Shown: piece by piece, positions 21,845 to 32,674 of the stretch
Numbering within the stretch: the stretch's first letter is position 1
Layout: each line of letters opens with the position of its first letter
NCBI GenBank assembly: GCA_015852425.1
Contig: JAAAIG010000079.1
Span: 1 to 64,000, forward strand
DNA: 64,000 nucleotides
Reading direction: 5' to 3'
Source of the DNA: Gryganskiella cystojenkinii
Taxonomy: Eukaryota; Mortierellomycota; Mortierellomycetes; Mortierellales; Mortierellaceae
Position numbers and translations under genes: made by a program
The notes under the pieces: generated by a model
What the model saw: the letters and a program-made list of their open reading frames with translations, nothing else
Database searches by the model: none
Told to the model about the DNA's origin: nothing

Positions 21845-24800
21845 CTAGTCCCCGAGTTGCAGCTCGACACCTAGGGATGAACAACCGAACAGACACCACT
21901 TCCTTAGTAATCAGGTTTGAAAAAAAAAATAATTACAAATACAACCATAAATGCCTAATTGGATAAAAGCTTACCTCCCAGTTCCTCACGGACAGCGTCG
22001 AGTTCAGGAATAGGGCGATCAAACTGATGACGGAGCGGCACAATCACCCTTGAAATAAAGCTTTCAGAGATGAACTGGAAATTCGAGTTCACGACCGACC
22101 GTTGATCATCGGTCATGCCACGCTCCTCATACACCTGAATCGTCCTGTTCACATACGCTTTGAACAGGATCGCGACCGAATCCACGATACGCGAGTACAA
22201 CGTCAACGATCCAATCAGACAGATATTACTCACAAACTGCAACATCACCGTGTAGAATGCGACCAGACTGGCCGACAATGGCGTTGGTGATCCTGAATAA
22301 AGATAAAATTAAACAATAACGTTAAACATTGAACACTTTGTCTTTTAAGCCAATTAGAGTAAGCTCACCCAGACGTACCATAGTCCTCGCCAGAGATAGG
22401 GGCAAAATCGTCATGCTCGATGATGGCGTCCATGCGTTCCAAGCATCGTCGCTCATGCTCAGCAATCGTCTCTGTCAAATAGGGCAACAACACCGCCTCC
22501 AAGACAAAGACCATATCTAATCCAACATCACGAAGCTATTGTGCAAAATAAGCAAAAAAAATTCTAAATTAGGAGAGAAGCTCGACACAATTACAAATTG
22601 CTTCCAAGTGATACCAAAGACAGGAGACCTACCTTGTTGCATTGCTCCTGAGTAATCTTGAAACAGTCTGCAATGACCTGGAAATTCAAGCCCTGCTGCG
22701 TGTTGCCAAAGACGATATCCTTGTATATATCCGCAAAGGCTTCAATCTCCTGCTTGGCCCACTTAACCAACGCCGAGGTCATCTTGGGATCCTTGAACGA
22801 CAACTCGTACCACTCAGAGGTGTTCTTGATGGTCGTGAACACAATCAACGCCAGCTCTTCGACATGAACAACAGGATCTTTCTTGGCCTTCACTTGGCTG
22901 GTTCGGCTGCGAATGACTTTTGTCCGGTTACTCAAGAAGACATCCCGAGCCTGATCCAAACAACCCAGGCGCTCGAGCCAGCCAACGTCCCGCTGTACTG
23001 CCTGTTTTGTGATATGCGCCTGTCCAAGGTTCTGAATGATCGCACGGGACAAGCGTGAGACGCGTTCATCCAATCGCTTCCTCGTCTCCTCCAGCTTGGT
23101 AGCAGACAGCGTCGTCATCTGCGACAGCATCACAGTAGCTAAGGAACGGATAGAACAAGTCATATTAGTCTTTGACCGAGCAAACACTGAACGATTGCAA
23201 TATCGCATGGTATTTATGATTTGTACCTTTTTCAATTCCTGCCACTGCGCCATCAAACTCATGCTGAGCAATCAAGACATCCAACTCATCCGTAAATTCT
23301 GCCAACCAGCGTGTATCCGCCTGATTCGATCCAATCGACGTTCTAAACGGCATGCCGGCGCGGTTGGGCATCGCAGGTGCAAATCCAAAGAGACCATTGT
23401 TCTTGTTCCGAGATTCGTTCGTGCGCGCCAACATTTCTTCGGTCGAACGTTTAGCGTTGACGAGCATGGTTTGCTTCTCCTGACCCTTTTCAGTCTTGTA
23501 AACAAATACTTCTGCTCCATGTGTGATTTTGATTGCATTTCTAAGATCTGATCATCATTAGGGAAAATTAAAATTATGAAATGCAGTTAGCTTCTCGACT
23601 GGATAATATTCATGCATCCCAAAAATCATAATCCTTCAGCAAAAACATACCGGCGGTATCTTTCATGTCCTCGATCGTGATCTCGGTCAGTTGCCAACAC
23701 CGGTCTCCCAACAGCTTGAATTTCGATTGAGCGGCAGTCTTCTTCTTGCGGGTCGCGACCAAGAGGGTATCGTTCATCAGCACAATGTGAACAGGGTGCT
23801 TGATCTTGTTGGTGGACGTGTTCATTTCCACAAAACTGGGCGATTCTCGGATCAAATGACGCTTCGAGTGGTACGGAAGCATTTTCTATAGTTATAGCGG
23901 AGATGTTTAACAGCGTTACGAGTTAGCTTTTCCATGTAAATATCTGATTTGAAGTGATCACTGAGCAAAATACAAAAGACACGGAATCTTACCTGTGCTC
24001 CTTCAATGCCCTCCCACAGCGCCATCATCTGCGCCTTCCAGACCGAAGTCAAATCAGACATGCTGGAGACCATGACCGTCATACGCTTAGGAACAACAGG
24101 CGCAGAATCTTCGATACCTAAATATGACGCGCGAGATTAAAAAAAAATAAATGAATATGATGCTAACCTATACGCGCCGCCAGACTATAGCACCGAAATG
24201 AGTTAAATATCCATTGCTTACCAGCAGTTAACAAGAACTCATCGTCATCGTCCTGAAGGTTATCGCTGGCAGTCTTCAAATCATCCAAGAGTCCTCGCAA
24301 CGTCTGCATGTCACTCTCGAGTTTCGAAATCTCTTTCGAAATCGTCACAAATTCGTTGTAGTTCTTGAACACATTATCCTGCAAATCCTCGGCCGCCATC
24401 GATTTCGAATCTTTGAGGGACTGAAGGAAAGCTCGCATGGTTTCCTCACTCGCCGTGGCCAAGTTTTGGGTCAGATCTAATATATAAAACGAAATGAATT
24501 TTGTTCAGTTTTTGGATTTCGAGAGGTACCATCGTGTTTTTTTTTGGCGATTGCTGAGAAAAAATAAAAGATCTGAGAGGTCCCTTACATTCTTCATGGT
24601 TAAATCCCTCTCGGGCAAACTGGCCAACTTCAACTGTGGGTGCTCGACCGCCTGGTCCTGGGGAGTGAGGGATACTCGCAGAAGGCGAAGAAATCGAGAT
24701 CAAGTTCTTTCTCAAAGGCTGCTGTTGTTGTTGCTGTTGCATCGGTGGTGTATCCTTGCGTTGTGGGACAGGAACCTCCTTCTTCATGACTGGAGAGGGC

Positions 24801-25795
24801 ATCGATTTTTCGTTTTGAGACTTGAGCGACGAAGCAGTATCTCTCCTGGCAGGTGGTCTAGGTGTTGTCAATGGTGTCGGTGATGCGGGTAGTGGGCTAT
24901 CTTTGCGACCACCTACGGGCGAAGGTAAAGAAGCTTGTTCGTTCCTGACCTGTGGCGAAGACGAACTCTCTTTGCGACCGACCAAACTTGAGGAGGAAGA
25001 CTCCTTGCGAGGCGATGAGTTTTCACGACGTAACGCCTTGCTGGGTGGGATTGGTGCCGGGTGTGCAATCGCTGGTATTGGTGTTGATCCTGGAATCGGA
25101 CTAGGCGAAGAGGTCATGACGCGAGTACCGGGAGAAGACGCATGAGATGTCTTTGGTTGATAAGAGAGAGGCGCCATGGGTGGGGGGACAGATGGGTAAC
25201 CACCACCAGATGAGGATCCAGGGGTTCCGATGCCTCCATAGATAGACATAGGCGCTGAATTATTTGAACCGCCAGAGGAAGAAGAACCTGGTCCTGGACC
25301 CATCATTGGCGGTGGAGGCCCCATGCCGGGTCCGTGTCCTGGTGGAGGAGGCGCTCTGAATCCAGAAATGCCTTGGTTAGGTCGAGGTGGGCCCATACCC
25401 ATATTTGGAGGCGACATTGGTCCCTGTCGACCCATGTTTGGTGGTGGGGGACCGTTCATGCCGCCCATCGGACGCATCTGTCCCATTGGGGGCATGGGTC
25501 CACCCATCTGTTGAGGCGGTGGTTGTCGCTGCATATTCATCTGGCTTCCCATTGGCATCATGTTGGGAGGTGGACGAGGTCGCATGTTTGGAGTCATGTT
25601 GGGTGGCATATTGGGAGGGTAACCACCCATCCCTTGCTGGGGTGAGTACATGCCGTTGGGACCAGGTCCGCCCATGGGTCGAGGTGGAGGTGGACCCTGG
25701 CGCATGTACTGTCCTTGAGGCGGTGGTGGCCCGTTCATCCTTTGCTGCGGATGCTGTTGTTGAGGAGGCGGTTGTCGCCTTGGCTGGTTCTGCAT
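21845..25795 (-). CDS. EXO84: Exocyst complex subunit EXO84 with proline/glutamine-rich N-terminal extension
   Basis: Exocyst subunit that helps tether secretory vesicles to the plasma membrane. The start at 25795 opens a roughly 400-residue segment rich in Pro, Gln, Met and Gly (PPPPMGGPG-like units), then Ser-rich sequence. The exon ending GAAGAA-T joins one starting ATCTGACC to read EEYLTQNLATASEETMRAF, entering the Exo84/Vps51 N-terminal helix: AAEDLQDNVFKNYNEFVTISKEISKLESDM. A PH-like domain follows (MLPYHSKRHLIRESPSFVEM, VLMNDTLLVATRKKK), then the helical C-terminal rods. About eight exons give near 1,050 residues. The end is uncertain: read-through stops at 21955, but a GTAAGC donor at 21974 and CCTAG acceptor give a 26-nt last exon ending at 21845 (EELGGVELQLGD). 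Confidence 0.88.
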
Positions 25796-26521
25796 CTTGA
25801 CTAGTTGAAGAGAAGAAGTTTACGAGGTTGGTTGGATTCTGGTTCCTGAGTTTTCTTGGGATTCCTGCGAGAAGGGGGTTGAGTGTCCCCTAAGCCCGTT
25901 TTGTCTTTTCTGAAGGAGGATTTGAGAAGAGAGAGAGAGAGAGAAAGGAAGGATAAGACGAAAGGAGAGGAGGCAAAGAGTAGTCAATCCCATCTATCCT
26001 TCCATTCTCATGGTCTCATCGGCTGTGAGAAACGCGGTTTTTGCTGGCTCGTGACTGCTTCTCCGTTGGATGTCCGTGACGGACACGTCGTTGGCAATTT
26101 TTTTTTTTTTGTCAAGTTGGCTTAAGACTAATGTCCTAGCCTTCAAGCGTCCACAAACCAAAAAACAGGAAAAAGTTGTCCAAGAAAGTTGTTGAATAAT
26201 ACAAGTCGAGCGCTGGCTACTGGGAAAGGGTTTTAATCTTTTTTATTATCACTAAAGCGAACACCCTCGAGTAAGAAGTCAGGAGCGATTTCTCAACCAA
26301 AAGAAATATTTTCGAAAATGAAGAAAGGAACCGCAACACTGACAAAAACGATGCCCGATAATAACACAAAGACCAAAAGGAAGGTATCAAGGACAGAAAA
26401 TCAAGATGGGGAGCAGATCCATCCTTGACCAAAGAACCAACAATAGAGGAAAACAATAAAAAAATATCAACCCATGGGCGCACTCGACAAAGAACGAGGA
26501 GACGGCAACAAAAAAGTCATT
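25796..26521. other. Intergenic region Rieske oxygenase 3' end - EXO84 promoter
   Basis: 726 bp. Includes a GA microsatellite at about 25927-25945 and a T run near 26099-26111. Presumably the EXO84 promoter on the left part. No gene is seen. Confidence 0.55.
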
Positions 26522-29326
26522 CTACCAGTCCAAACGATCGTGCGCATAAGAGCGACTGTTGGGCGAATAAAATTTCTTGTAATAATCGCGGAACTGCTTG
26601 ACGGGCGTGTCCTCCTTGACAAACAAAGGTTTATGAAGATAGGTCTTGTGTCGCCAGACAAAGATATCATCGTCAAACGCCTTGTTCGCCTCTCGGACCA
26701 CATGTAGGGCCACCAACCAAGGAACCGACTTTTCCGCATAGGCTTCATCCTCCATCGTCAATTGTAAACCTTTTTCACCCACGGGCAAAAATGATTTCAC
26801 GACAACGACTTGTCCCTTGGGTGTAAAGAATCGGAAGTAGACGAGACCACCTGGACCAGTAAACTCGACTTGCGCAACGGCCTCGGCAGCCTCGATCGGT
26901 TTGTCGCTAAAGATCGAGTGTATGGTTGGGTAATCGTTAAAGACAAAGTTGTAAGGGTTCGTCTCCGGGTCGTAGTTGCATTGGGTCCGGTGTTTGACGT
27001 AAAAGAATCGATCCAGGATCGGGATCGACAATCGGTCATGGAGGAGACTGAAGTGCATCCTATTTGTGTCCACGCAAGAGTGAGAGTTGGTCAGCGATTT
27101 TTTCGTCTATGCAATGATATAGGCTGATATAGGCAAATAGGTTTCCTTTGAAATCGTGTCCTTACCAGTCAGACGCATTCTCGGCAAAGTCTTGGATATG
27201 CATCGGCAAGGTCCCACGACGATGGCCCACACGTCTAAACGTGCCCTCAGCCAACGGGAACGGAACGGGTTCGTACATGGGTTCACGTTCCTCGGCATCA
27301 TACCAGATCACAATGATTCCCGCATATTCTCGATGGGTCCAACGCTTTGTTCTCGCCATGCTCGGAATATTCTTCGCATAGGGGATATCGATACACTGTC
27401 CTGTACCATCGAATTTCCATCCGTGGAATGGACATTTGACCGCGTCACCCTCAACTACACCGCCAATCGCAATGTTGGCCCCGAGATGGGGGCAAAGTGC
27501 GTCGAGGACATGAATCTCCTCGTCGACCTCACCTCGAAAAACAGCAAAGGAGCGACCGAGTCCATTGACGTTGATAACCTGACCGGGCTTTACATCCTGA
27601 GAACGGGCGAGTTTATACCATCCGTTGGGGAAGGGTGGAGGGAACTGATTGGCACGACGCTTTTGATCGTGAATCTGCTCAAACACGGGAGCATACTCGG
27701 GCACAGGACGGGTTTGCATGAAACGAACGGCACTGGCACCTAAGATGCTCGAGATGACAACGAGCAAAAGTGGAGGCGTAGATATCAAGGGTTCCATCAA
27801 GGTCGAGGTGATCGCAGCAAAGATGAGTCTGAGATAGGAATCCAAAAAAAAGATGGCAAAGCTTCCAACGGTCATCAATGGCCACACCACGTTCTAAAAT
27901 TTGAAAAAAAGATAAGCTCATTTGGTGTTAGATCAGAAGGGACTCATTTTTATGTAATACACTTGGACCGCTGCCGTTTGTTGAGTGCATAAACAGATGG
28001 GGTATTCAATTACTTACGTGAAAGGTCTCGTTCTCGATCGTGACATGGAGGAAGGCCAAGAAGTAGATGGCGAGCATGAGCAAGGCCTCGCCATCACGCG
28101 TGCATGCTGACAGGACAAAGAATAAAACAAACCAGCAAGAAAAACAAGGTCGCGGCCAAAGCGTTAGAGGACAAACACGCATACAAGACAAATGTGCCCC
28201 TATGTTCAATAACAAACATGCGGGCCAGATCGTTCCTCTAGGACTCTAGAATCGTTCGTTTTCCATACCGTCCACCGAGNNNNNNNNNNAAAAAAGGGGC
28301 GGGGGGCTTAAAAAAAAAAAAAAAAATCGCGATACTTACTTCTCATCTGACAAAGGACCTGACTGGCCATCCTGCCTGCGACAAAGATGGATCCATAGAT
28401 CGAGTAATACTTGATGAACGCATACTCGGGTTTCTTGTCAAAGCCTCGTCGATAGTAATCCTGGTATAAAAAGTTGCCGAACGCAAACGCAGTCGTGTGC
28501 GAGAATCCCAGGACCAGGGTTCCCATCCACGCAATGTTGACCTCCCGAGTCGCGGTCAATCCGAGGTGAGCCAGAACAGGGGCGAGACAGAATCGGAACC
28601 AGAGAACGGTGCCAAGATAGAACTCGAGACTCAGGACGATGCGGAAGGACGTATCCGCGAAGGAGTACCTGAAGCGACAAGAGAGATTCGTTGTTAAGAT
28701 TCAATACAAGATCCGATGCCTCCAGATCCAGCCCACGGACCAAGGACTCATACAAACAGCAACGCGTGTCAAAAAGTATTGGAAAGTGAGCATGTATAAT
28801 CAAATGAACGTCATTCCCTTCAAATTCACAATTGCCCGAACTCAGCTTACATGTACTGGGGAATTTGTCTCTTCTTGAGTGAATCCGTCATGGCCGTGAC
28901 ATACGAGGACATGAACAGACCCAGGAACAACGCGACCAAATGAGACAAATGGGCCTCCTTCTCAATGATCGGCAACAAGACCGAAGTGCTCGGTCCAAGC
29001 CAATCATTCTTGGTCTCATGCACAACCGTCGACGAGAGCAACGTGACGGTACTTGAAGACGCATTATTCTCACTCAGGACAATAGTCCCCAACTGGTGCA
29101 AAATCTGAGAGACAAACGGACCGACAAGATCCTTCCAGATAAAACGCGAAGCTTGATGGAACGAGAGTAAATAACCAGAGACGATGATCAGGACCACAAG
29201 AAGAGGACCCAGACGCGATTGAGGGTTCTGGAGACCGGAACGGAGCAAGAGAAAGAGGCCTGAGAGCGCGACATAGGTGAATACGAGCGTGGGTGGCAGC
29301 ACAATAGCCAGCCAGACGAATAACAT
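26522..29326 (-). CDS. Rieske non-heme iron oxygenase (sterol 7-desaturase-like) with polytopic N-terminal extension
   Basis: Five exons join in matching phase to about 720 residues. The C-terminal half is a Rieske oxygenase: CPHLGAN plus CPFHGWKF gives C-x-H-x17-C-x2-H for the 2Fe-2S cluster, and the spliced ENASDWMHFSLLH gives (D/E)x3Dx2Hx4H for the mononuclear iron. The architecture resembles DAF-36/Neverland cholesterol 7-desaturases of animals. Those have about 430 residues with one N-terminal membrane segment; here about 300 extra residues carry some 6-8 hydrophobic segments (MLFVWLAIVLPPTLVF, LLVVLIIVSGYLL, LVALFLGLFM, LMLAIYFLAFLHV and others). Joins are QY-AT|G-TAC, CAGATGAGA-A|CA-TGC and TTTCAC|AACGTG. 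A 10-N gap lies in intron 2. Substrate is inferred; the membrane fusion needs transcript proof. Confidence 0.8.
28280..28289. other. Assembly gap (10 N)
   Basis: Ten Ns followed by A6, a G-rich patch and A15. It lies in an intron of the Rieske gene, so coding sequence is probably unaffected. Confidence 0.98.
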
Positions 29327-30344
29327 GGTTGGAGAGAGATTCTGTTCTTAGGATCGATAAGATATCCCTTGAGGGTGGATATGGGGTGTTGGGTGATGAG
29401 GGTGACTTGGTAGCAGGAGGGGATTGATACCAGGGCGGAAATGGTGAAGAAGAAAAGAAGGAAAGAAAGGGAGGCACAAACAACAACAAACGCCTTCACC
29501 TTCTTACCCTTGCCATCGATGGCTCTTTTAGTTCCTATTTTCCACTAATCTGTATTGTGCCTGTTCCTTGTTGTTTGTTATCCCCTCGCACAAACCTAAA
29601 GGGATGGGCGTGTTATTTTGCTCTCCCTTATTGTTAATCCGGGTCCCCTGTTGCCGTCGCCGTCTTTCACTACCGTAAGGCGATACCTTTGTAATCGTCA
29701 ATACTGTCCACAATTATCTCTTTTGTCCCGGTTGGATTTTCACGATCGCATTTTGCTTTCACACCTTTGCAGTTGTCGCTCGATTACGGCGGCAACCGTT
29801 TTTTAACTGTTTATTAATACCGCGTGGGAACAGAGTCTTTCTGCAATATTTTTTCATGCTCTTTTCACTCGCTCGGGTTACACCACACCCGAGTTTTTTT
29901 CACCTAGGAAGAGATACATTGGTACCGTCCATGACGCAAAGGATCTCAAGGCAAACACATTCAAAAAATGCTCGGTCAATTTCACTAGTAAATCGACCGG
30001 GAATTGTCTTTTAACTGCACTATGCACACACGGGGGGGGGGGGCCCACCAAGGAGAACGCAATATCCTTCCCCCCCCCCTTTTTTTTTTGTTCATATCAA
30101 TTGATCGCTAACAGTCGTGAAAACTAGAAACCATAATTGGCTAGTTACCAATGTACAGCCCGCTATAAAAAATAAAGAAATAAAAAAAATTGCGCAATGG
30201 CTCTTTGGTCAAGGTTGTTCGTTGCACACACGCATACAAAAAAACCCCCAGAAGATTCATTTTTCGACATGCGACATGTACAAGATGTGTTTATTGTTTC
30301 TTTGTTTGCGCAAATTCCAGGCAACTGCTTCTCTACCTCTTTCG
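29327..30344. other. Intergenic region TPX2-like 3' end - Rieske gene promoter
   Basis: 1,018 bp, the longest gene-free stretch. It should include the Rieske gene promoter on the left. It contains a G run (13 bases, about 30032-30044), a nearby C run followed by T10 (about 30070-30090), and A-rich sequence. I see no tRNA fold or coding exon. Confidence 0.55.
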
Positions 30345-32363
30345 TTACGCCAGGTCATCTAGAGTCAAGGTGTTGGAGTTGGCAGCGTTCACTCGTTTCT
30401 GTTGAAGTTCTGTGGTCGCAAACTTGAACGGCGTCGGTTTAGTCAATGTCGGTTTTGGTTGTCCTGCGGGTCGACGAAGATTTGACTGAGATCTCAACGG
30501 CAGCCCTCCTGCTCCTCCTCCTACCTGGATTCCCTGTCTTGCAAATGAGGTGTTGTTTTTCATAGCGGAAACGATCGGCGTAGCAGCTGTTCCAGTATGT
30601 ATAGCCGTACGCGATGATAAATCGGCAGTTAGTGCTGTGGTTCGTGATCGCTCTGGCAGGCGCGAGATATGCTCAAAGCCCGGTCTTGTTCCACCCTGCA
30701 CGCTGGCCAAAGACGACGGTAGCGCGGAGGCTGTTGCGTTAGTCGCCGTTGTATTGTTTCTTTCCACGGTTTTCACGCCCATCTTCAACACTTCCTTCAA
30801 ACGAGAAGCAGTCGTTGTCCGAGACGTCGTCTGACTTTTTCCTTTGTCCTGTCCTGCAATATTCGAAATCATGTCACGCCTCGGTCTTGTCCTGCTGAAG
30901 ACTGGAGAGACCGGGACCGTCAACGGTTGCTTCGCGATTTTGGGAACACCTGTGTCACCCGCACCCGTAAACATTTTCGGATTCAAGGGTCTGGCCTTGA
31001 ACCGTGGCATACGTCGAGCTCGCAGGGCCTCACGTTCTTTCAATGACGGAACTGCATAGGGTGAGGGCCGTTTGGGACTGGTCGGTGGAGATAATGAAGC
31101 AGTGAGGTTAGGAAGTTGGTATTGCATCCTTGCGGAATCCTATAAAGTCACCAAGGAAAGCACAAGAAAAGATGTCATATTAGTACAATATCATTACTTC
31201 ACGTAGTAAAGTATTCGTTTAACAGCATAATTGATAACAATTATGCGTACCTGACGAAGAAGAGCTCTAAGATCGAATCCGCTGGACGTTTCTTTACCAG
31301 CCTCGACGGCGGGTTTTTTTGGTGCGGCGTCTTGGTGTGGAGCTCCTTCCATGGTAGACTCTAATGGCGCAGCTGGCGACCGTTTTGGGGCAGAAGGGGC
31401 ATCTCTTGACACCATGTTTGTTGGTGGCGTTAACACGGTGGGCGTAGACGGGCGAACACTGACCGGCTTTTCCAATCTTGGTGGTAACGCTGATCCTCCA
31501 GAGAAATCCAAAACACCTCTCAGCGGTATTGAGGGCTTTGGCGTCGCCGTCGTCGCTGTCGGTGTCGCTACTGGTGTAACAACAGTGGATGATGGTGTAG
31601 GTTTCGTAGAGGTGACACTGATATTGCTGGGACTAGATGTAGCAGAAGAGTGGGTTGGGCGAGACAAGACCGATGTCACTGACGATATTTTTGGTTTTTC
31701 TGGTATTGGTCCTGTTGGCGTTCGAGAGGTGATTTTGGGTTCCCGTGGCGGTGGTTGAGCAGACGCAAGAGAAGACGGTTTGACGCCCTGCAATTTCTTT
31801 TCGTTCAGTCGACTAAAAATGGACCTGGGCTGCGTGGTGGCGGATTGCATAATAGACTTTCTTGCAAAGGCCATGATATTGGAGTTGAGGGGTAACCGAT
31901 CGATCTCGGCCAGATCCTCGTCCTGATCCTGGTCCATGTTCGAGTCTTGGATGTTATCCTGATACTGCTGTCTTTCTTGCTCCTGCTGCTGTTGTTGTTC
32001 ATGTTGACGATGTTGCGTGCCTGAAGAGTCCTCTTGCATGAAGCTGCTCTCGACTGTTACTATGTTTCCTGAATGTGAATGTTTCCCTGCTCGGCTCTGG
32101 AGTGGGGTAGTAGTAAAAGACTCTGGAACAGTATCAAGGTCACGCAGAGAGATTCCACTGTTCTTGCGGATAAAGTCAAAGTATTCTGGATTGGGAGGCG
32201 CCTTGGGTGTGGTGCTACTTGGATGTTGCATGATTCGTTTTGGTGGCCTGGCCAAGCTATCTGGAGCAGTGGGTGAGAATGGGGATCGCTTTGACAGGAC
32301 ATTCGAGGAAGCGGAAGAAGGCACGCGCACGGTGGAGAATGATTGTTTTGGTCTTGAATCCAT
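30345..32363 (-). CDS. TPX2-like microtubule/spindle protein
   Basis: Two exons with an in-phase join (LLRQ|DSARMQYQ; intron about 31141-31252) give roughly 630 residues. Most of the chain is Ser/Thr/Pro-rich and likely disordered, with a Gln/Glu tract (EQQQQQEQERQQYQ). Exon 2 has one ordered signature: EREALRARRMPRFKARPLNPKM, then GVPKIAKQPLTVPVSPVFS. This matches the central TPX2 motif FKAR-x-L-x-P followed by PK and T-x-P-x-x-P-x-F. Animal and plant TPX2 nucleate spindle microtubules, bind importin-alpha and activate Aurora A. The start is set at the ATG at 32363, because the longer frame begins with GTG. No clear Aurora-binding N-terminus is seen. Assignment rests on one motif. Confidence 0.6.
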
Positions 32364-32674
32364 GTCGATGATGTGTTGATGTGTCGAGAGGGTTGTAGAG
32401 GGGGCCAGTGAGAAAGAGATATGTGGAATAGAACCTGTTATTGTTTGACGCGAACCTCCGTCGCTTCCCACTGCGCGTCGCCTTTCAGGCCTATTCCGCA
32501 GTCACAAATACTCTCTGGTAAGAGATTACTCTCGATCCTTTTGGTTTTTGCCTTGTCCAACCGTAGACGAACGCCCCCTCCTGAAGACAGCCACAACTTT
32601 GAGTCAGATTATCGTATGTTGAACAGTATTGCAGCTTTATTGCAGTATAATAATCCGTTTTGTGACGGACATGA
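32364..32674. other. Short region PI31 3' end - TPX2-like promoter
   Basis: About 310 bp between two minus-strand genes; the TPX2-like promoter must lie here. I see nothing else. Confidence 0.5.

Noticed and set aside
25323..25800. Plus-strand frames rich in Gly/Trp
   Set aside because: Antisense reflection of the Pro/Gln/Met-rich EXO84 head.
30020..30100. G and C runs considered as telomere-like or quadruplex sequence
   Set aside because: Simple homopolymers without a repeated telomeric unit; likely low-complexity or assembly noise.
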